Shown piece by piece: positions 8,587 to 16,289 of a stretch of DNA of 64,000 nucleotides. A model generated the notes under the pieces. It was given only the letters and a program-made list of their open reading frames with translations. It ran no database searches and was not told where the DNA came from. Position 1 is the stretch's first letter, and each line of letters starts with the position of its first letter. This stretch comes from Tsukamurella ocularis. GTDB taxonomy: Bacteria; Actinomycetota; Actinomycetes; Mycobacteriales; Mycobacteriaceae. The position numbers and the translations under genes are program-made. The stretch covers positions 930,001 through 994,000 of the forward strand of contig NZ_JANUCJ010000003.1 in NCBI RefSeq assembly GCF_024807615.1. The letters run 5' to 3'.

Positions 8587-10344
8587 ATGCGCCTGACCAA
8601 CGTCGCCCACCTGCGCCTGCCCTTCGGCCGGCTGTACGGCTACGACGTCACGGTGTCGGAGCCGGGCGCGGCGCTGCCGGTGTCCTTCGATCAGGCGCGG
8701 CACGTGGCCGGCGGGGACCGCCCCGGGTCGTGGATGGCGCTCTCTTTCCACCTCCCCGATCCGGTGCCGCGCGAGCAGCTCGCCACCGCATGGCTCGCGG
8801 TGATCGCCCGGCACGGCACGCTGCGGACCGCCTTCCTTTCCGGACCCGACGGGCCCACCCTGCACGAGATCTCGGTACGGCCGGGGAACTGGGTGGAGCA
8901 CGCGATCGGCCCGGGGCAGGCCGTCAACGACGCCCTCCGCGACGTGCTCGACGACGCCTGCTCCCCCTTTTCCCGTCCCGCGCACCGGCTCTGCGTCCTG
9001 GAGACGGCCGCAGGCCCGACGGTGATCGTCGCCGCCGACCACTCGCACACCGACATGTGGTCGATGCTCGTGATCGCGCGCGATCTCCTCGCCGCGCTCG
9101 AGGACGTCCGGGCGGGACGGGCACCGTCGACGGAGGCCGTGCCGCCGTTCGTCGATCACACCCGGGCCCTGGCGGGCCGCCCCGCCGCGCCCGACGACGT
9201 GCGGCGCCGCTGGTCCGAGATCATCACCGCCAGTGGCGGAGTCATGCCCGTGTTCCCCCTCCCACTGGGCACCCCCGAGGCGCACCGCGAGCGCGTGGAG
9301 GTCCGCGACGTCTTCGGCACCGACGAGGTCGCGGCATTCGCCGCGGCGGCCCGGGCGACGGGCGTCTCCACCCTGTCGGCCACCGTGGCCGCGCTGACCC
9401 GCGTCACGCTGGACCTCGCCGGAGCTCCCCTGCGCGCCGTGTTTCCCGTGCACAGCCGCTACGACGAGACCTGGCACGACTCGGTCGGCTGGTTCATCAC
9501 GAACTCGGTGCTCGACTCCCCCTCCGCCGAGCCGGCCGCGGCGGCCGAAGCGGTGAAGGAGGCGGTGCGACTCGGGTCGTGGCCGCTCGCCGACGTGCTC
9601 GAGCAGTGGGGCGGAATGCCCGAGGCGCCGGGCATGTTCGCGATCTCGTGGCTGGACCTGCGGCGGCTGCCCGTCCGCGTGGACGCGACCCGGCTCGACG
9701 CGCAGTACGTGGGCGCCACCATCCGCACCGACGGAGTGATGCTGTGGTTCATCCTCGACGAGGCGGGGCTGCACCTGCGCTGCCGCTACCCCGACACCCT
9801 CGAGGCGCGAGCGAACGTCGGGGCCTGGCTCGACGGGGTGGTCCGCGAGTTGCAGGCCCGTGCCTCGGTGGGCGGGGTGCTGCGCGGCGTCGGCGGCACG
9901 TACCGCGTGGAGCGCGCGCGCCGCGACGACGTGCCCGCGATCGTCGCGCTGCTCGCCGACGACGAGCTCGGCGCGACCCGCGAGGTAGGCGACGCCGCCG
10001 AGTACGACAGCGCCTTCGAGCTGGTCACGCGCGATCGCTCGCAGTACCTCGCCGTGGTCCGCGACGACGCCGGCAGCGTCGTGGGGACGATGCACCTCAC
10101 GGTGATCCCGGGCCTGTCCCGGAGCGGCTCGACGCGCCTCCAGATCGAGGGCGTCCGGGTCGGGCGGGGCCACCGCTCGCAGGGCCTCGGCACCGCGATG
10201 ATCGAGTGGGCGCACCACCACGGCCGGACCCACGGCGCCGTGCTCTCGCAGCTCACCACCGACGTCTCCCGCGAGCGGGCCCGCGCCTTCTACACCCGGC
10301 TGGGGTACCGCTCCGAGCACGTGGGTCTCAAGCGCACGCTCTGA
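8587..10344 (+). CDS. Condensation-domain / GNAT acetyltransferase fusion
   Basis: A 585-residue two-domain protein. Residues 1-430 have the fold pattern of NRPS condensation or PapA-type acyltransferase domains. The active-site motif is D151-H-S-H-T-D156, so the usual HHxxxD has Asp in place of the first His but keeps the catalytic second His and the Asp. Residues 440-585 form a GNAT domain with the acetyl-CoA loop RSQGLGTA near residue 530. No adenylation or carrier domain is encoded nearby, so it probably acylates a free substrate in trans rather than working on an assembly line. Product and acyl donor are unknown. The ATG follows a leaderless-type -10. Confidence 0.75.
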   Translation: MRLTNVAHLRLPFGRLYGYDVTVSEPGAALPVSFDQARHVAGGDRPGSWMALSFHLPDPVPREQLATAWLAVIARHGTLRTAFLSGPDGPTLHEISVRPGNWVEHAIGPGQAVNDALRDVLDDACSPFSRPAHRLCVLETAAGPTVIVAADHSHTDMWSMLVIARDLLAALEDVRAGRAPSTEAVPPFVDHTRALAGRPAAPDDVRRRWSEIITASGGVMPVFPLPLGTPEAHRERVEVRDVFGTDEVAAFAAAARATGVSTLSATVAALTRVTLDLAGAPLRAVFPVHSRYDETWHDSVGWFITNSVLDSPSAEPAAAAEAVKEAVRLGSWPLADVLEQWGGMPEAPGMFAISWLDLRRLPVRVDATRLDAQYVGATIRTDGVMLWFILDEAGLHLRCRYPDTLEARANVGAWLDGVVRELQARASVGGVLRGVGGTYRVERARRDDVPAIVALLADDELGATREVGDAAEYDSAFELVTRDRSQYLAVVRDDAGSVVGTMHLTVIPGLSRSGSTRLQIEGVRVGRGHRSQGLGTAMIEWAHHHGRTHGAVLSQLTTDVSRERARAFYTRLGYRSEHVGLKRTL

Positions 10345-10356
10345 GGCTCTTCCGGG

Positions 10357-11169
10357 TCAGCTGGCGTTGCGCTTGCGTGCCGTCCGCTCCGGCTGGGCCT
10401 CGCGGTTCTTCACCGACGCCTTGAGCGCAGCAAGCAGGTCGGCGACCTCGTCGTCCTCGGCTTCCTCCTCGGGCGCCTCGGGGAAGGCGGTGCCGCCGGT
10501 CGCCTTCGCCTCGATCAGCTGCCGCAGCTGCACCTGGTAGTCGTCCTCGTACTGCTCCGGATCGAAGTCCGTCGCCATGGAGTCGATGAGCGAGGCCGCC
10601 ATCGCCAGCTCCTGCGGGCGGATCTTCACGTCCTCGGTGAGCGCAGGGAACTCGGGTGTCCGCACCTCGTCGGGCCAGAGCAGCGTCTGCAGCACCATCA
10701 CGTTGCCGACCACGCGGAGCGCGCACAGCCGTGTGCGGTTGCGCAGCGTGAAGGTGCAGATGGCGAGCCGATCGGTCTCCTGCAAGGCCTGCCGCAGCAA
10801 TACGTAGGCCTTGGGCGACTTCGACGAGGGCTCCAGGAAGTAGGGCTTGTCGAACATGATCGGGTCGACGTCCTCGCGCGGCACGAACTCCGTCACCGCG
10901 ATCTCCCGGTGCTTTTCCACCGGCATCGACTTGATGTCCTCCTTGGACAGCACCACCGTGTCGCCGCCGTCGGACTCGTAGGCGTTCGCGATGTTCGCGA
11001 ACTCGATCTCCTCGTCGGTGCCCTCGCGGACGCGCTTGTACCGGATGCGGACCCCGTCCTTCGAGTCCACCTGGTGCGACTTCGCGTCGTGGCTCGCGAT
11101 CGCGGAGTACACCTTCACGGGCACGTTCACGAGCCCGAACGACAGTTCACCCGTCCATATCGCGCGCAT
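10357..11169 (-). CDS. ku: Non-homologous end joining protein Ku
   Basis: A 270-residue bacterial Ku homodimer subunit that binds DNA double-strand ends and recruits LigD. The family core is clear: MRAIWTGELSFGLVNVPVKV at the start, followed by YKRVREGTDEEI and the bridge region KYFLEP-like segment FDKPYFLEPSSKSPKAY. The last 50 residues (EEEAEDDEVADLLAALKASV, then basic RTARKRNAS) form the acidic-basic tail typical of actinobacterial Ku. It is divergent from ligD with 90 bp between the starts, the usual pairing of the two NHEJ genes. CACAAT lies 6 nt before the ATG and may be its -10. The stop is 12 bp from the convergent condensation-GNAT stop. Confidence 0.97.
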   Translation of the reverse strand: MRAIWTGELSFGLVNVPVKVYSAIASHDAKSHQVDSKDGVRIRYKRVREGTDEEIEFANIANAYESDGGDTVVLSKEDIKSMPVEKHREIAVTEFVPREDVDPIMFDKPYFLEPSSKSPKAYVLLRQALQETDRLAICTFTLRNRTRLCALRVVGNVMVLQTLLWPDEVRTPEFPALTEDVKIRPQELAMAASLIDSMATDFDPEQYEDDYQVQLRQLIEAKATGGTAFPEAPEEEAEDDEVADLLAALKASVKNREAQPERTARKRNAS

Positions 11170-11247
11170 GTGACCATTGTGACGGGTGAGGAGTCATTTA
11201 GCGAGGGCGTGAGCGGGACGTTCCTCCCCGTTGCGGGCGCGGGGCCC

Positions 11248-11253
11248 GATAAT
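11248..11253 (+). promoter_or_regulatory. -10 element deciding the ligD start
   Basis: GATAAT ends 6 nt before the GTG at 11260. It supports this GTG over earlier in-frame GTG codons near 11178 and 11210. Confidence 0.5.
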
Positions 11254-11259
11254 GGGTCC

Positions 11260-13629
11260 GTGGCGCAGATCCGGGAGAACCGCGAGGTCGACGGCGTCGG
11301 CGTGCAGCTGACCAACCTCGACAAGGTGCTCTATCCCGCCACGGGCACCACGAAGGCCGAGGTCATCGACTACTTCCAGGCCATCGCGCCGTTCGCGCTG
11401 CCCCACCTGCGCGATCGCCCGCTCACCCGCAAGCGCTGGCCCAACGGGGTGGACAAGACCGCCTTCTTCGAGAAGCGACTGCCGAGCCACGCGCCCGCCT
11501 GGATCCGCCGCGGCACGCAACACCACTCCGACGGAGAGTCGCTCTACCCGATCATCGAGAACGCCGCCGGCATGGTGTGGCTCGGCCAGCAGGCGGCGCT
11601 CGAGCTGCACGTCCCGCAGTGGACCTTCGTACCCGACGGCGCCGACCCCGACCGCCCGGAGGCGCCCGGTCCGCCGAACCGCCTCGTGCTGGATCTGGAT
11701 CCGGGCCCCGACGTCACGCTCGACGAGTGCGCCGCCCTCGCGCTGCGCATCCGCGAGCTGCTCGCCGCGATGGGCATGGACGGCTATCCGGTGACGAGCG
11801 GCTCCAAGGGGCTGCACGTCTACGCGCCCCTGCCCGGCGGCATCTCCGCGCAGGGCGCCCGCACGGTCGCGCACGCGATCGCGTCGCAGCTGGAGGCCGA
11901 GTCGCCCGAGCTGGTCACCGCGTCGATGGCGAAGGATCAGCGCGGCGGCCGCGTCTTCGTCGACTGGTCGCAGAACAGCGCCTCCAAGACCACCGTCGCG
12001 CCGTACTCCCTGCGGGGGCGGGACCGACCGTGGGTCGCCGCGCCGCGCACCTGGGACGAGCTCACCCGGCCCGGCCTGCGCCAGCTCGAGTTCGGAGAGG
12101 TGCTCGCGCGGGCCCTGGCCGACGGTGATCTCCTCGCCGGCCTCGACGGTGCCGGGTCTGCGCCCGCGGCACCGTCGGCGACGCCGCCCGAGCCCGTCGA
12201 CCTGGGCGAGTACCGCGCCAAGCGCGACGCGCGGAGGACGCCGGAACCTTTCGGCGGCGCACCGTCGACCGGCGATCCGATCTTCGTCATCCAGGAGCAC
12301 CACGCACGGCGCCTGCACTACGACTTCCGGCTGGAACACGACGGCGTGCTCGCCTCCTGGGCGGTGCCGAAGAACCTCCCCGACGACCCCGAGGTCAACC
12401 ATCTCGCTGTCCGCACCGAGGACCACCCGATGGACTACGCGGCTTTCGAGGGCAGCATCCCGAAGGGCGAGTACGGCGGCGGCGACGTGACCGTCTGGGA
12501 CCACGGCACCTACGAGCTGGAGAAGTGGCGCTCGAGCGAGGTGATCGTGACCTTGCACGGGAACCGCCTGCAGGGCAAGCGGTACGCGCTGATCCGCACC
12601 GGCGAGAAGAACTGGCTGGCGCACCTCACCAAGGACAAGTCCGCGCCCGCCACGCCGACGGCCGGCCTCGCGCCGGATCCCATGCTGCCCACGGAATCCG
12701 CGATCGACGGTCTCTCCGCCGCGGACTGGGCCTTCGAGGGCAAGTGGGACGGCTACCGCATGATCGCGACGGTGCGCGACGGCACCGTCTCCCTGCGCAC
12801 CCGGTCGGGCCGGACGGTGACCGGCGAGTTCCCCGAGTTCGAGTCGCTGGCGGCCGATCTCGACGGGATGGACGTGGTGCTCGACGGCGAGGCTGTCGTG
12901 CTCGACCCGGACGGCGTCCCGTCCTTCCACCTGATGGCGGGCGGTGACACCCGGGCCGGCGCGGTGCAGCTGTACCTCTTCGACGTCCTGTCCCTGAACG
13001 GCGTGGACCTCACGAAGCGCCCGTGGACGGTGCGCCGCCAGGTGCTGGAAGGCCTTGCGCCGCTGCTCGAGCACGACACGGCGGTGAGCGTGCCGCCCCT
13101 CGTCGACGCGGAGACCGGCGCGGAGGCCGCGGCGCTCAGTGCGGAGCTCGGCTGGGAGGGGATCATCGCGAAGCGGCGGGATTCGCCGTATCTGCCCGGG
13201 CAGCGCGTGCGCGCCTGGCTCAAGCACAAGAACTGGCGCGACCTGCAGGTCGCGATCGGCGGTTGGAAGCCGGGGAAGGGCTCGCGGGCGAACGGGATCG
13301 GCTCGGTGCTGGTGGGCCTGCCCGCGGAGACGGGTCTCGTCTACCTGGGGTCGGTGGGGTCGGGGTTCAGCGACCGCGACCTCGCGACGCTCGCCGAGGA
13401 GCTGGAGCCGTTGCGCATGCGCCGCTCCCCGTTCACGGCCCCGATCGACGATCCGGAAGCGCGCGATGCGGTCTGGGTGCTGCCGAAGGTGATCGGCGAC
13501 GTGCGGTACTCGTCGCTGCGCCGGGGCGGCCACCTGCGGCAACCCAGCTGGCGGGGCTTCCGGCGCGACCTGCTCCCCGGCGACCTGCCCGCCGCCCACG
13601 AGGCGCCGTGGGAGGGCCCCGAGCAATAG
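11260..13629 (+). CDS. ligD: Multifunctional NHEJ ligase LigD (POL-PE-LIG)
   Basis: A 789-residue ATP-dependent DNA ligase with end-processing modules, in the mycobacterial order. Residues 1-290 form the primase/polymerase domain (LTNLDKVLYPATG, then LVLDLDPGPDV with the metal-binding DxD). Residues 340-460 form the 3'-phosphoesterase domain (FVIQEHHARRLHYDFRLEHDG and FEGSIPKGEYGGGDV). Residues 470-780 form the ligase domain, with nucleophile Lys495 in EGKWDGYR and motif IV-like WEGIIAKRRDSPY. The length matches M. tuberculosis LigD (759). It fills, trims and seals breaks presented by Ku, encoded divergently. The GTG start is supported by a GATAAT box; longer starts are possible. The linker around 12145-12266 carries three copies of the GACGGTGC motif. 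Confidence 0.96.
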   Translation: MAQIRENREVDGVGVQLTNLDKVLYPATGTTKAEVIDYFQAIAPFALPHLRDRPLTRKRWPNGVDKTAFFEKRLPSHAPAWIRRGTQHHSDGESLYPIIENAAGMVWLGQQAALELHVPQWTFVPDGADPDRPEAPGPPNRLVLDLDPGPDVTLDECAALALRIRELLAAMGMDGYPVTSGSKGLHVYAPLPGGISAQGARTVAHAIASQLEAESPELVTASMAKDQRGGRVFVDWSQNSASKTTVAPYSLRGRDRPWVAAPRTWDELTRPGLRQLEFGEVLARALADGDLLAGLDGAGSAPAAPSATPPEPVDLGEYRAKRDARRTPEPFGGAPSTGDPIFVIQEHHARRLHYDFRLEHDGVLASWAVPKNLPDDPEVNHLAVRTEDHPMDYAAFEGSIPKGEYGGGDVTVWDHGTYELEKWRSSEVIVTLHGNRLQGKRYALIRTGEKNWLAHLTKDKSAPATPTAGLAPDPMLPTESAIDGLSAADWAFEGKWDGYRMIATVRDGTVSLRTRSGRTVTGEFPEFESLAADLDGMDVVLDGEAVVLDPDGVPSFHLMAGGDTRAGAVQLYLFDVLSLNGVDLTKRPWTVRRQVLEGLAPLLEHDTAVSVPPLVDAETGAEAAALSAELGWEGIIAKRRDSPYLPGQRVRAWLKHKNWRDLQVAIGGWKPGKGSRANGIGSVLVGLPAETGLVYLGSVGSGFSDRDLATLAEELEPLRMRRSPFTAPIDDPEARDAVWVLPKVIGDVRYSSLRRGGHLRQPSWRGFRRDLLPGDLPAAHEAPWEGPEQ

Positions 13630-13632
13630 TTC

Positions 13633-13653
13633 GTGCACTATTGATTAGTGCAC
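13633..13653. promoter_or_regulatory. Inverted repeat, candidate MarR/OhrR operator
   Basis: GTGCACTA-TTGAT-TAGTGCAC: perfect 8-bp arms with a 5-bp spacer. It overlaps the -35 (TTGATT, 13641-13646) of the promoter whose -10 is TACCGT (13665-13670). Confidence 0.65.
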
Positions 13654-13664
13654 TACTTATCTGT

Positions 13665-13670
13665 TACCGT
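13665..13670 (+). promoter_or_regulatory. -10 element of MarR gene
   Basis: TACCGT ends 6 nt before the ATG at 13677, giving a leaderless transcript. The -35 TTGATT sits 18 bp upstream inside the operator repeat. Confidence 0.55.
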
Positions 13671-13676
13671 CGGGAC

Positions 13677-14135
13677 ATGACAGATCCCGACCCCCTCGCC
13701 CTGGAACGCCAGGTGTGCTTCGCGCTGTCCGTCGCCAACCGCGCGGTGCTCTCGGTGTACCGGCCGATCCTGGCGCCGATGGGGCTCACGCACCCGCAGT
13801 ACCTCGTGATGCTCGCACTGTGGGAGGCGTCGCCGCGGTCGGTGAAGGAGATCGCCGAGGCGCTGCAGTTGGACTCGCCCACGCTGAGCCCGCTGCTCAA
13901 GCGGCTCGAGGCGCAGGGCCTGATCACCCGCGGCCGCTCCGCGGACGACGAGCGCCGGATCGACGTCGAGCTCACCGACGCCGGCCAGGAGCTACGCGAG
14001 CAGGCCCTCGCCGTGCCGCCCGCCGTGATCGAGGCCCTGGGCGCCAGCCTCTCCGAGCTCGAGGACCTGCACCGCGTGCTCACCACCGTCAACGCCAAAG
14101 CGCTCGCCGCGGGCGCACTGAAGGAGTCCCGATGA
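13677..14135 (+). CDS. MarR-family regulator, OhrR-like
   Basis: A 152-residue winged-helix repressor. Its N-terminal segment (LERQVCFALSVANRAVLSVY, then LAPMGLTHPQYLVMLALWE) follows OhrR, the organic-hydroperoxide sensor, including a single Cys14 at the position of the OhrR peroxide-reactive cysteine. The winged helix is VKEIAEALQLDSPTLSPLLK followed by GLITRGRSADDERRIDVELT. It probably binds the inverted repeat at 13633-13653 and represses its own transcript, which also carries the DUF5313 gene. No ohr peroxidase gene is visible next to it, so the target beyond its own operon is unclear. Confidence 0.85.
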   Translation: MTDPDPLALERQVCFALSVANRAVLSVYRPILAPMGLTHPQYLVMLALWEASPRSVKEIAEALQLDSPTLSPLLKRLEAQGLITRGRSADDERRIDVELTDAGQELREQALAVPPAVIEALGASLSELEDLHRVLTTVNAKALAAGALKESR

Positions 14136-14521
14136 ACGCCGTCCGCCGCCGCCCCGATCCCCTGCACTACCTCGCCTGGGTCTACACCGGCTCGCTGCCG
14201 GAGCGGAATCGGGAGTGGGTGCGGCACAACCTCACCCGTCGCAGCTGGGCGCTCCGCCACCTGATCCGCGGCCAGCTCGCCGTGCTGCCGGTGTACGCGC
14301 TGCTCATGCTGCTGCCCGGCCCGCTGGCGCTGCGCGGGGCCACGGTGCTGCTCGGCGCGCTGCTCGCCGTCTTCTACAACGCCGCCTACATGCGCCCCAA
14401 CCGCGCCCGCCGGCTGGAGAAGAACGGCCTCGACCCCGAGCTTGAGAACCCCGCCGTGGCCGAGCGGCGCGACGCGACCCGCGCCGCCTACGAGGCCGCG
14501 TACGCCCCCGCTCGCGCCTGA
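14132..14521 (+). CDS. DUF5313 family membrane protein
   Basis: A 129-residue protein of the actinobacterial DUF5313 family. Family hallmarks are LHYLAWVYTGSLPERNREWV and LTRRSWALRHLIRGQLAVLP, followed by one or two membrane helices (AVLPVYALLMLLPGPLALRG and ATVLLGALLAVFYNAAYM) and a charged C-terminal helix. Function unknown. The ATG overlaps the MarR stop as ATGA and is preceded by AAGGAG, so the two genes are translationally coupled. If the regulator senses peroxides, this protein may belong to the same envelope or oxidative response; that is inference from position only. Confidence 0.82.
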   Translation: MNAVRRRPDPLHYLAWVYTGSLPERNREWVRHNLTRRSWALRHLIRGQLAVLPVYALLMLLPGPLALRGATVLLGALLAVFYNAAYMRPNRARRLEKNGLDPELENPAVAERRDATRAAYEAAYAPARA

Positions 14522-14567
14522 CACCCCGCGCCCGACCCGCCGCCACCCGCGCGCGACGGCACCGTCG

Positions 14568-14573
14568 TAGCCT
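14568..14573 (+). promoter_or_regulatory. -10 element of P1 peptidase gene
   Basis: TAGCCT ends 6 nt before the ATG at 14580 (leaderless type). A GCACCGTC motif copy (14559-14566) lies immediately upstream. Confidence 0.5.
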
Positions 14574-14579
14574 GGGAGC

Positions 14580-15437
14580 ATGCCCGTCGTCCCGAGCGTC
14601 ACCGTCCCCGGCGTCCGCGTCGGCCACTTCACCGACGCGGCGGCCCGCACCGGCTGCACCGTCGTGACCTTCCCCGACGGCACCGTCGGCTCCGGAGAGG
14701 TCCGCGGGGGCGCCCCCGCCTCCCGCGAGTTCGACCTGCTCTCCCCCGAGCGCTCCGTCGAGGAGATCCACGCCGCCGTCCTCACCGGCGGCTCCGCCTT
14801 CGGCCTGGCCTGCGCCGACGGGGTGATGCGCCGCCTCGAGGAGGAGGGCCGGGGCGTCGAGACCGTCGCCGGCCGCGTGCCCATCGTGCCCACCCTGGGC
14901 CTGTTCGATCTCCTGGTCGGCGACCCGACGGTCCGACCGACCGCCGAGAACGGCTACGCGGCAGCCGCTTCCGCGAGCACCGACACCGAGCTGCACGGCC
15001 TGATCGGCGCCGGCGCCGGCGCCACCACCGGCAAGGCCCGCGGCCTGGAGAACCTCCACGATGCCGGCCTCGCCTACGCCGAGATCCGCGCGGGCGACGT
15101 GGTCGTCGGCGCGCTGTGCGCCGTGAACGCCTTCGGCGAGATCCTCACCGGCGAGGCCGGGACCCCCGACTTCGGCGGCTACGAGCCCTTCGGCGGCAAC
15201 CGGCAGAACACCACCATCGGCGTGGTGATCACCAACGCGAAGCTCACCAAGGTCGAGTGCCTGATCCTCGCGCAGGGCGCGCACGACGGCCTCGCGCGCG
15301 CGATCGATCCGCCGCACACCCGTTTCGACGGCGACGCCTTCATCTCCGCCGCGACCGGTGCGGTCGAGGCGAAGGTCGACGTGGTGCGGGCGCTGGCGAT
15401 CTCCGCCGTCGCCGAGGCCATCCGCTCGCGCGCCTGA
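14580..15437 (+). CDS. P1-family N-terminal-nucleophile hydrolase (DmpA/NylC-like)
   Basis: A 285-residue member of peptidase family S58/P1, which includes the aminopeptidase DmpA and the nylon-oligomer hydrolase NylC; M. tuberculosis Rv1333 is a relative. The precursor is expected to cleave itself before Thr211 in the segment QNTTIGVVITN (Asn210-Thr211), leaving Thr as the N-terminal nucleophile of the beta chain. Other family features are LTGGSAFGLACADGVMRRLE and GAGAGATTGKARGLENLHDA. There is no signal peptide, so it is cytoplasmic. The natural substrate is unknown, perhaps short peptides or cyclic amides. The next gene starts 18 bp downstream but has its own -10. Confidence 0.88.
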   Translation: MPVVPSVTVPGVRVGHFTDAAARTGCTVVTFPDGTVGSGEVRGGAPASREFDLLSPERSVEEIHAAVLTGGSAFGLACADGVMRRLEEEGRGVETVAGRVPIVPTLGLFDLLVGDPTVRPTAENGYAAAASASTDTELHGLIGAGAGATTGKARGLENLHDAGLAYAEIRAGDVVVGALCAVNAFGEILTGEAGTPDFGGYEPFGGNRQNTTIGVVITNAKLTKVECLILAQGAHDGLARAIDPPHTRFDGDAFISAATGAVEAKVDVVRALAISAVAEAIRSRA

Positions 15438-15442
15438 CGCCC

Positions 15443-15448
15443 TACGCT
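15443..15448 (+). promoter_or_regulatory. -10 element of serine protease gene
   Basis: TACGCT ends 6 nt before the ATG at 15455, within the 17-bp gap after the P1 peptidase stop. Confidence 0.45.
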
Positions 15449-15454
15449 GAGTCG

Positions 15455-16279
15455 ATGACCATCGCCCGCCGCCCGCTGCGGGCGGCGGCGTGCGCGGTGT
15501 CGCTCCTCCTGCTCGGCGGCTGTGCGGTGGTCCAGCGCGACGAGGTCGCCGCACCGGAGGCACCGTCGAGCCCGGCGGTCGTGATCACGACGCCTATCGT
15601 GAAGCCCTACGACGTGGTGGCACCCGGCCTGAAGCCCGCGACGGCGCCGAAGCCCACCTCCGGGTCCGGGATCACCACGTACGCCGACCCGTTCGGCGTC
15701 TACGCGAGCGTCTGCACCCTGGGCTTCCTCGCCCGCTACCCCGGCGGCCAGGTCGTGGCCTTCACCGCCGGGCACTGCGCCGAGCTGGCCGGAAAGGCCA
15801 GGCCGGGCCGTAATCCCGTCGCCCGCTATCTGACGCCGGACGGCGGCAGCACCCCGTTCGGCGAGTACATCAAGGCCACGCGCAGCACCCGCGGGCAGGA
15901 CATCGCGATCATCCAGCTGGCGGGCCGCGACGTCGCCCCGGTCGCGCGGGCGATCGGCCCGGTCCGGGGCGTCAGCAGCACCGAGGACCTGCGGGCGGGA
16001 CGGCCCGAGATCTGCGTCGTCGGCGCGCGCACCGGCAAGCACTGCGGCGTGCTCGACGACGTGACCGGCACCCGCATCACCTGGGCCGGAATCCCCGCCG
16101 TCGAAGGGGATTCGGGCGGGCCCGTCTACGCCCGCTGGCCCGACGGGACGTTCACCGCCGTCGGCGTGGTCAACACCGTGCACACCCGCGCCGACGGCAC
16201 CGGAACCGGCGGGGGCACGGGCACCCTCATCGCCGCGGACATCAACGCCAACGAGATGACGCTACTGGGCGTCACCTGA
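15455..16279 (+). CDS. Secreted trypsin-like serine protease, probable lipoprotein
   Basis: A 274-residue S1-fold protein. An N-terminal signal (RRPLRAAACAVSLLLLGGC) ends in a lipobox-like LGGC at about residue 24, so it is probably anchored in the outer leaflet of the cell membrane. A Pro/Ser/Thr-rich linker runs to residue 70. The catalytic triad is complete: His107 (FTAGHC), Asp149 (GQDIAII) and Ser220 (EGDSGGP). Substrate and role are unknown; similar exported proteases occur throughout Mycobacteriales. Its stop lies 10 bp from the convergent PAP2-kinase gene. Confidence 0.85.
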   Translation: MTIARRPLRAAACAVSLLLLGGCAVVQRDEVAAPEAPSSPAVVITTPIVKPYDVVAPGLKPATAPKPTSGSGITTYADPFGVYASVCTLGFLARYPGGQVVAFTAGHCAELAGKARPGRNPVARYLTPDGGSTPFGEYIKATRSTRGQDIAIIQLAGRDVAPVARAIGPVRGVSSTEDLRAGRPEICVVGARTGKHCGVLDDVTGTRITWAGIPAVEGDSGGPVYARWPDGTFTAVGVVNTVHTRADGTGTGGGTGTLIAADINANEMTLLGVT

Positions 16280-16289
16280 GCAGCGCGGT

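Noticed and set aside
7645-10320. 891-residue open frame on the minus strand
   Set aside because: Antisense shadow of the condensation-GNAT gene, which has recognisable catalytic motifs.
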